64,000 nucleotides of DNA from Pirellulaceae bacterium (GTDB lineage: Bacteria > Planctomycetota > Planctomycetia > Pirellulales > Pirellulaceae). A model generated the notes under the pieces. That model made no database searches. It saw only the letters and a program-made list of their open reading frames with translations, and was not told the DNA's origin. Shown here one piece after another: positions 58,909 through 64,000 of the stretch (position 1 is its first letter; the number at the start of each line of letters is the position of its first letter). The DNA lies in the NCBI GenBank assembly GCA_020852965.1, contig JADYZV010000131.1:1-64000 (forward strand). Reading direction: 5' to 3'. The position numbers and the translations under genes are program-made.

Positions 58909-59982
58909 ATGCTACGTGCGAGAAAGTGGTTGGGCCTATGCCTGACCATCAGTTTGAATATGGGCCTGATTAATTTCGTTGGTTTCGGCTTGCTCGGGAT
59001 TGCCCGTGGCGTTGGCGAAACTTCAACGGCCTCCGCCAGTGAGCCGTTTGAGCTATCGATTCCGTTGGGGCTGAAGCCCCTGCCCGTCGTGAAAGACAAT
59101 CCGCTTACCGAAGCCAAGATCGCTTTGGGAAAGCAATTGTACTTTGATCCGCGGCTGTCCGACGACAACAGCGTTTCCTGCGCCAGTTGCCACGATCCAC
59201 ACAAAGGCTGGTCCAATGGTGATGCGACCGCGGTCGGAGTTCGTGGCCAGCGGGGAGGACGCAGCGCGCCCACCGTTATCAATTCCGTCTACCAGCATTT
59301 TCAGTTTTGGGATGGTCGCGCGGGCTCGCTGGAGGAGCAAGCTCTCGGGCCGATTGCCAACCCCATTGAAATGAATCTCCCCATCGACCAGGCGATCGCG
59401 CGGCTGGCGGCAATCGAAGGTTATGCGGAACAGTTTCAGCAAGTGTTTGATAGGCCAGTCAACGCCGAGGACCTGGGTAAGGCTCTTGCCGCATTTGAAC
59501 GAACCGTACTTTCGGGCAACGCTCCCTACGATCGCTTCAAAGCAGGTGACAAGAATGCTCTGTCGGAGCAAGCACAGGTCGGTATGAAGCTGTTTTTTGG
59601 CAAAGCCAATTGTTCGAGCTGCCATGCCGGAGCGAACTTTACTGACAATGGCTTCCACAATTTGGGAGTCAACATTCACCACGAGCAGCCCGACTCGGGG
59701 CGTGTGGCGATTAGCCAGCTCGGCGGCGACCACGGCGCCTTCAAGACACCCACGCTGCGCGAAATCGCGCGCACCGCACCGTACATGCACGACGGTAGCT
59801 TGGCTACGCTCAAAGATGTTGTGGAATACTACAGCCGAGGTGCCACACCCAATGATCATTTGGATGAAGAAATCTTTCCACTCAACCTCAGCGACGACCA
59901 ACAGGCTGCCCTGGTTGCTTTTCTGGAAGAAGGCTTGAGCAGCGATGAGTACCCGCTGGTCGAACCTCCCAAGCTTCCGTAA
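58909..59982 (+). CDS. Diheme cytochrome c peroxidase / MauG-family protein
   Basis: 357 residues from ATG 58909 (alternatives 58900, TTG 58855); GAGG lies about ten bases upstream. Signal segment LGLCLTISLNMGLINFVGFGL near the N-terminus (split in two hydrophobic runs). Two heme sites: SCASCHDPHKGW near residue 90 and NCSSCHAGANF near 240. Also GQRGGRSAPTVINSVY, WDGRAGSLEEQALGPI and TPTLREIARTAPYMHDGSL, all typical of bacterial cytochrome c peroxidases that reduce hydrogen peroxide in the periplasm. Alone in its direction, 130 bases before the next gene. Confidence 0.93.
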   Translation: MLRARKWLGLCLTISLNMGLINFVGFGLLGIARGVGETSTASASEPFELSIPLGLKPLPVVKDNPLTEAKIALGKQLYFDPRLSDDNSVSCASCHDPHKGWSNGDATAVGVRGQRGGRSAPTVINSVYQHFQFWDGRAGSLEEQALGPIANPIEMNLPIDQAIARLAAIEGYAEQFQQVFDRPVNAEDLGKALAAFERTVLSGNAPYDRFKAGDKNALSEQAQVGMKLFFGKANCSSCHAGANFTDNGFHNLGVNIHHEQPDSGRVAISQLGGDHGAFKTPTLREIARTAPYMHDGSLATLKDVVEYYSRGATPNDHLDEEIFPLNLSDDQQAALVAFLEEGLSSDEYPLVEPPKLP

Positions 59983-60112
59983 GCTTAAAATGAATTCTCA
60001 GCTATTTTGGTTCCAACTCAATAACGCTGAAATGTTTAAATGTCGTTCAAGAATTCCTGGCGGCATTGTCCTTCCACCCTTTCCCCACCTTTACCACTAC
60101 GGAGTCATCAAC

Positions 60113-61426
60113 GTGACCATTCGTCGAATCGCCTTGCTTTCAACCTGTCTATTACTTGCTCGACCCGCCTGGGCTCAGGAGCCACCCGCAGCAGAGCCGG
60201 CCGCGCAGGAGCAGCCCGCCGCTGAAGCACCTGCTGAAGCACCTGCCGCTGAAGAAAAGCCTGCTGAAGAAAAGCCTGCTGAAGAGAAGCCTGCTGAAGA
60301 GAAGCCTGCTGAAGAAAAGTCCGCTGAAGAGAAGCCTGCTGAAGAGAAGCCTGCTGAAGAGAAGCCTGCTGAAGAAAAGCCCGCTGAAGAAAAACCTGCT
60401 GAAGAGAAGCCTGCTGAGGAAAAGCCCGCTGAAGAGAAGCCTGCTGAGGAAAAGCCTGCTGAGGAAAAAGCCCCAGTCGATCCGGGTACAACGAAAGGGG
60501 AAGTGGTGCTCGAAGGCTTGAACAATCCTTGTGGATTGGCGTTTCAGCCTGAGACGGCGACGCTCTTTATCGCCGACTCGGGGAATCACAAAGTCGTCAA
60601 ACTCGTCGACGGCAAGGCGGTCGACGCGATCACCGATTTCCCAGGAGACGTTTACGGCAAAGGCCCTATGGTCAATATCGGACCTCTCGGCTTGCTGTTT
60701 CTCGACAAGAACACGCTGGTCGTTGGCGGCGGCGGCCTTCCTGACGGCGAAGAATTGCTGCGGGTCTACTCTCTCCCAGAGGATGGTTCGGCAATCAAGG
60801 CTGACGCTATGAGCGCTTCGTTCCCACTGGCTGCAACTGACGAACTCAAAGGTGAAGGAAACTTCTACGCTATGGCCGCTACCGGCGATGGCATCTATGT
60901 CACCTGCAACGGTGACGATACCAAGGGGTGGGTTTCCAAAGCAACCGTTAGTGGCAACACCGTCAGCGGCTACGAGCGATACTTGGCGACTAAAGAAGCG
61001 ACGGAAGTCGACGCACCCGTTGGCATCACCATTAGCCCCGATGGCTATCTAGTCGTAGGTCAGATGGGAGAGATCAACGTTCCCGGAGACAGTTTAATTA
61101 CTTTCTACGATGCAGCCAGCAAGGAGATGCTGCTGAACGTTAAAACCGGACTGCATGACATCGCTGCCGTGGTGTACAGCAAACGAGGCCAGATGTATGT
61201 GCTCGACTACGCTTGGGCCGATTCCACTCAAGGGGGCTTGTTCCAAGTCCTCGAAGACACGAGTAGCGACACTGGAGTTCGTACCAAGAAGATCACGGCG
61301 CTCGACAAACCGACTGCCATGGTCTTCGACGCCAGCGGAAACCTGTTCGTCACCGTAATTGGTGTTGCTGCCGATGGTAACAGCCAAGGCCAATTGATCA
61401 AGATTCCCGCCTCGGCCGGATTGTAG
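60113..61426 (+). CDS. Secreted beta-propeller protein with EEKPA repeat tract
   Basis: 437 residues from GTG 60113, with CGGAG nine bases upstream. Signal peptide IALLSTCLLLARPAWA. Residues about 20-120 are Ala/Glu/Pro/Lys-rich, with about fourteen EEKPA pentapeptides (one EEKSA). From about residue 130 the protein is propeller-like: GLNNPCGLAFQPETATLFIA, DSGNHKVVKLVDG, GPLGLLFLDKNTLVVGGGG, GITISPDGYLVVGQMG, AVVYSKRGQMYVLDYAWAD and KPTAMVFDASGNLFVTVIG. Resembles NHL-repeat proteins. Function unknown; the repeat tract may be a linker across the envelope. Confidence 0.78.
   Translation: MTIRRIALLSTCLLLARPAWAQEPPAAEPAAQEQPAAEAPAEAPAAEEKPAEEKPAEEKPAEEKPAEEKSAEEKPAEEKPAEEKPAEEKPAEEKPAEEKPAEEKPAEEKPAEEKPAEEKAPVDPGTTKGEVVLEGLNNPCGLAFQPETATLFIADSGNHKVVKLVDGKAVDAITDFPGDVYGKGPMVNIGPLGLLFLDKNTLVVGGGGLPDGEELLRVYSLPEDGSAIKADAMSASFPLAATDELKGEGNFYAMAATGDGIYVTCNGDDTKGWVSKATVSGNTVSGYERYLATKEATEVDAPVGITISPDGYLVVGQMGEINVPGDSLITFYDAASKEMLLNVKTGLHDIAAVVYSKRGQMYVLDYAWADSTQGGLFQVLEDTSSDTGVRTKKITALDKPTAMVFDASGNLFVTVIGVAADGNSQGQLIKIPASAGL
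60250..60470 (+). repeat. 15-bp tandem repeat encoding EEKPA
   Basis: About fourteen units of GAAGARAAGCCYGCT type, with synonymous changes between units (GAA/GAG, CCT/CCC) but constant Glu-Glu-Lys-Pro-Ala, apart from one TCC codon giving Ser. The synonymous scatter indicates the tract is maintained as protein sequence. Confidence 0.93.
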
Positions 61427-61825
61427 TTCATCGTAGCTCGGTGGTCCCCAACGAGACATACGGCGAGGGACCGCCGTGCTACATTACGGTAGCTCGGTGG
61501 TCTCCAACGAGACATACTCAATCATTCTGCCCCCCCTGATTCTGCCTGGAATCGTCTTGGAAGTAGGGCAGAATGATAACCGTGCCGCATCGCAGCTATT
61601 CGTGTCATTCGGTAGGAGGATTCGAACACAGAGGCTGGCGTTTTTCTCCGAACCAGTTGGAAAACCTTCGAAAATCCGTTCACCGTAGTTGTTTCTAGCG
61701 CGGAAATAGCCAACAGTAAGAGTGTAGGCAACGTGGCATTGTCCCGCCGCTCTCCACCGCGCCGAGCTCCCTCCGGTGATCGGCGATGACGCGAACGTTT
61801 TGGAACAGTTGCAAAGATTAGTTCG
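61427..61825. other. 399-bp gap with repeats, no gene
   Basis: Besides the repeats listed separately the region holds no recognised gene. A GATTCGAAC-like stretch near 61618 resembles a tRNA T-loop but has no supporting stem. Confidence 0.5.
61433..61517. repeat. Direct and inverted GTAGCTCGGTGGTC repeats
   Basis: 29-base copies at 61433-61461 and 61489-61517 differ at one base. Between them GGGACCGCCGTGCTAC (61467-61482) is complementary, with two mismatches, to the start of the first copy. Same family as 15986-16034 and 37862-37946. Confidence 0.85.
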
Positions 61826-63091
61826 TCAATCTGTCAAACAGAACTGCTGGTAAACTTCTCGCAATCGCTCATGCGCAATCGGTTTTGGTTGTACGTCACC
61901 AGTCTCGACGCGCGCTGAAGCTACGTGGGCAGCATCAGCGACAGAGGGAGCCAACAAAGCCCGTTCGATGCGCCGCGCGAGCGGTCCCTGGTCAAGGATT
62001 GTTTGTAAGGGCCCGATGTTGGTAATCTGATTGGCCACTTGATCGATGAGCATCTGCCATATCGAATGTGCAGTTTGCTGGGTGCTCTCCAGCCCGAACT
62101 GTCGCAGAAAAGGTGGCGATTCCACTTCTGCCCGCTCGGCTTGGCGGATGGTCGCGTCGAGCAATAGTGCGAGTGGTTGGATTGCTACCTGTTGCTGTTC
62201 GGCATACGATGTCCAGCATTCGCTAACCAACAATTTCAAGACAGCCACAATAGCTTCGCAAATGGCTATGTCCGCTGCGGGTGTCTCTTGCACATCCAGT
62301 ACGCGGATTTCGATGGCATTGCGATCGAAGCGGGCGATGGCGCCGCGCGAATTCAACCACTCGTGGCACAGAATTTTGTCGGTGTCAAAAGGGGCGATGT
62401 CTCGGTACATCACTTGAAATATGTGCCGCTCGTAGTCTGTACGACTGAAGACTGGCTCCGGGACGACTTGGCCTGTTAGCGACGGCACGCGCTGTGAGTT
62501 GTGGCGATAGAAACGCATGCGATTGTCGGCGTAGCCTGTCAGTGCTCCAGCAACAACGGGCGAGCTGGCGGCCAAAGCGGGTAGCAATGGCAGCAGGATG
62601 CGAATGGCCGCGTGCAGCCGACCAAATTGATCGTCCCCTGCAAAGGGGAGATTCAGATGCACGCTCTGCAGATTGGCCCAACCCTGCCCACGACAATCAA
62701 ATATACGGTTGTAAGCTTCGTAGATTGGATTGTAGTCGTGCGGCCACAGTTTTAATTCTCGGTCGGGATCCATCCAGGGGTGCATGGCGGTGGGCAACAA
62801 CCGCGTCTGCAAATCGCGCAGAAAGGGCTGCATGTGCGCAATGCTTTCGCTAAAGGCATCAGCCAAGGGCGCCAAACTGCGAGCGGGCTGGCTGGTTTTC
62901 AGCTCGATCACATGCAGGGCGAGCTCATTCGACCAGGAGATCTCTCCCAATTCGACATCGCCGACAATCTCGCCTGCCGCCGCTTGGAGAACTCGATCTG
63001 CGACTGGACTCACATCGAGACTGCTGCGATCGACGATCATGTATTCCAATTCGACCCCGAACACATCGAACAACTCATGGGACTGGCTCAT
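61826..63091 (-). CDS. GCS2-family glutamate-cysteine-ligase-like (carboxylate-amine ligase) protein
   Basis: 421 residues from ATG 63091, two bases after the stop of the ATP-grasp gene; an upstream in-frame ATG at 63118 is less likely. Glutamine-synthetase-fold marks of the family: DVFGVELEYMIVD (metal-binding Glu), WSNELALHVIELKT, QSVHLNLPF and, later, NAIEIRVLDVQE with a metal/ATP-site Arg-x-Leu-Asp. Members join glutamate-type carboxylates to amines using ATP. Length fits 370-420. The pairing with a RimK-like enzyme indicates a shared pathway whose product is unknown. Confidence 0.83.
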   Translation of the reverse strand: MSQSHELFDVFGVELEYMIVDRSSLDVSPVADRVLQAAAGEIVGDVELGEISWSNELALHVIELKTSQPARSLAPLADAFSESIAHMQPFLRDLQTRLLPTAMHPWMDPDRELKLWPHDYNPIYEAYNRIFDCRGQGWANLQSVHLNLPFAGDDQFGRLHAAIRILLPLLPALAASSPVVAGALTGYADNRMRFYRHNSQRVPSLTGQVVPEPVFSRTDYERHIFQVMYRDIAPFDTDKILCHEWLNSRGAIARFDRNAIEIRVLDVQETPAADIAICEAIVAVLKLLVSECWTSYAEQQQVAIQPLALLLDATIRQAERAEVESPPFLRQFGLESTQQTAHSIWQMLIDQVANQITNIGPLQTILDQGPLARRIERALLAPSVADAAHVASARVETGDVQPKPIAHERLREVYQQFCLTD

Positions 63092-63092
63092 G

Positions 63093-63986
63093 TTAGATTT
63101 TCGCCTTTGCTCTTTCAATCCGTTCTAAAAAGACGTTCATGATGCGGCAATACAATTCATCCTTGAGCACGATGTCTTCGACGCGAGATTCGACATTGGG
63201 ATTGTCGTTCACTTCGATCACGTAGAACTTGCCCGCCGATTCTTTGACGTCGACACCATACAAACCATCACCGATCAAATTGGCCGCTTTGAGGGCAACT
63301 TTCACGGCACCTTCTGGCGCATCGTCGATCGCCATCGTTTCAAACTTCCCGTAGCGGCCTGCCCCTTTGCGTTCATTCTGTATGATTTGCCAATGTCCGG
63401 CAGCCATGAAGTACTTGCAGGCGAACAGTGGCTGCCGATCGAGCACGCCGATTCGCCAATCGAAAGTCGTAGGCAAATAGGCCTGCACCACCAGCAAGTC
63501 CGACTCGGCGAAGAACTCAGCCAGTTTCTGCTTGAGGTCTTCGGCATCGCGGGCTTTGACGACACCGACGGAAAAGGCGCTATCGGGTTTCTTGAGCACG
63601 ATTGGAAAACCCAGTTCTGCGGCGATATCTAGGGCTTGATCTTTGTGAATAACCAAGCTCTTGGGGACGGGGACTTTGTGTCGCGTCAGCAATTCAGCCA
63701 AATAGACTTTATTCGAACATCGCACGATCGACAGCGGGTCGTCCATGACGACCAGCCCTTCGCTCTCGGCCCGCTGCGCGAAACGATAGGTGTAGTGATT
63801 GACGCGAGTCGTGTCGCGAATAAACAGCGCATCGAATTCTGCCAGCCGACCATAGTCGTCGCGCACAATCATCTCTGCTGCAATTCCCAATGAAGCGGCA
63901 GCACGGACGAACTTCTTAAGCGCTGCTGCGTCTGAAGGTGGTTCGGGGTCTTCGGGGTTTGCCAGAATGGCCATGTCATACCGCAT
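63093..63986 (-). CDS. RimK-family ATP-grasp protein, 5' part beyond the window edge
   Basis: At least 297 residues are visible; the frame stays open to base 64000, so the gene very probably starts outside and the ATG at 63986 is internal. Visible: MAILANPEDPEPPSDAAALK, EFDALFIRDTTRVNHYTY, SNKVYLAELLTRHKVPVPKS (start of the ATP-grasp), FPIVLKKPDSAFSVGVVK, VVQAYLPTTFDWRIGVLDRQ and GDGLYGVDVKESAGKFYVIEVNDNPNVE, with the metal-binding Glu and Asn. RimK relatives add amino acids, often glutamate, to carboxylates. The usual length of such proteins is about 480, consistent with truncation. Upstream partner genes may lie outside. Confidence 0.85.
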   Translation of the reverse strand: MRYDMAILANPEDPEPPSDAAALKKFVRAAASLGIAAEMIVRDDYGRLAEFDALFIRDTTRVNHYTYRFAQRAESEGLVVMDDPLSIVRCSNKVYLAELLTRHKVPVPKSLVIHKDQALDIAAELGFPIVLKKPDSAFSVGVVKARDAEDLKQKLAEFFAESDLLVVQAYLPTTFDWRIGVLDRQPLFACKYFMAAGHWQIIQNERKGAGRYGKFETMAIDDAPEGAVKVALKAANLIGDGLYGVDVKESAGKFYVIEVNDNPNVESRVEDIVLKDELYCRIMNVFLERIERAKAKI

Positions 63987-64000
63987 GCGATTGCGTTTTA

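Noticed and set aside
59053-59901. Minus-strand open frame of 282 codons opposite the diheme peroxidase
   Set aside because: Both CxxCH sites and family motifs are on the plus strand; the antisense peptide matches nothing.
61600-61660. tRNA-like GATTCGAAC box
   Set aside because: No complementary T-stem, anticodon arm or acceptor stem could be assembled on either strand.

Overview
The window looks like a piece of a planctomycete chromosome, most probably from the Pirellulales (Rhodopirellula/Blastopirellula-like). The case rests on content: a YTV-repeat, cysteine-rich envelope protein (39322-40839), an ECF sigma factor paired with a Ser/Thr kinase carrying a long repeat tail (49348-53434), an operon of MoxR, DUF58, BatA/VWA and a C13-like protein (20802-33431), a PEP-CTERM protein, lipid A genes, wide gene spacing, and many short palindromic repeats between genes and twice inside reading frames. 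No rRNA, tRNA, transposase, prophage or CRISPR array was recognised.

Layout. 26-1651 (minus): scpA preceded by a ribbon-helix-helix protein. 2512-5413 (plus): class II DAHP synthase and a secreted HExxH protein. 5418-7733: two poorly known proteins. 7945-17364 (plus): a respiratory gene cluster with a diheme cytochrome c fused to an ethylbenzene-dehydrogenase-type heme domain, a Tat-exported NxrA/NarG-like molybdoenzyme, a small protein of unknown role, an NxrB/NarH-like iron-sulfur protein, a TorD/NarJ-type chaperone and a monoheme protein. 17716-20349: a TPR protein with a gluzincin motif. 20350-20801: repeat-rich gap. 20802-33431: the DUF4159-MoxR-DUF58-BatA-DUF4175-like-VWA-C13-like operon. 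33635-38842: a secreted protein, a DMF-amidase-like protein and 5-oxoprolinase genes pxpA-pxpB-pxpC. 39322-40839: the YTV protein with a clear terminator. 41418-43113: rsmE (minus) diverging from an ExeA-like ATPase. 43460-49161: amidohydrolase, Tat-exported DegT-family protein, glycoside-hydrolase-like protein and PEP-CTERM protein. 49348-53434 (minus): sigma factor then kinase. 53762-58810: epmA, an OmpH-like chaperone, lpxC, lpxA and a Gfo/Idh/MocA oxidoreductase. 58909-61426: diheme peroxidase and a secreted beta-propeller protein with an EEKPA repeat. 61826 to the right edge (minus): a RimK-family ATP-grasp gene cut by the edge, followed by a GCS2-family ligase.

How the genes may work together. 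In the respiratory cluster the catalytic subunits would fold in the cytoplasm with the chaperone, leave by the Tat route and pass electrons to or from periplasmic cytochromes; the substrate cannot be read from sequence alone (nitrite/nitrate, chlorate and selenate enzymes are all relatives). OmpH, LpxC and LpxA point to an outer membrane with lipid A, and the oxidoreductase overlapping lpxA suggests a modified (3-amino) lipid A precursor. The ATP-grasp/GCS2 pair suggests a small peptide-like metabolite or protein modification.

Several families of short palindromic repeats recur: a CTGATTCACC/GGGGTC hairpin whose stem changes are compensated between copies, a GTAGCACGGTGGTCCCC family, a GGACGAGGTT family, two very long perfect or near-perfect hairpins, a 54-bp triple tandem repeat, and an in-frame 45-bp palindromic repeat inside a VWA gene. 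Annotation was done by reading only; family assignments come from recognised motifs, not from a database search.
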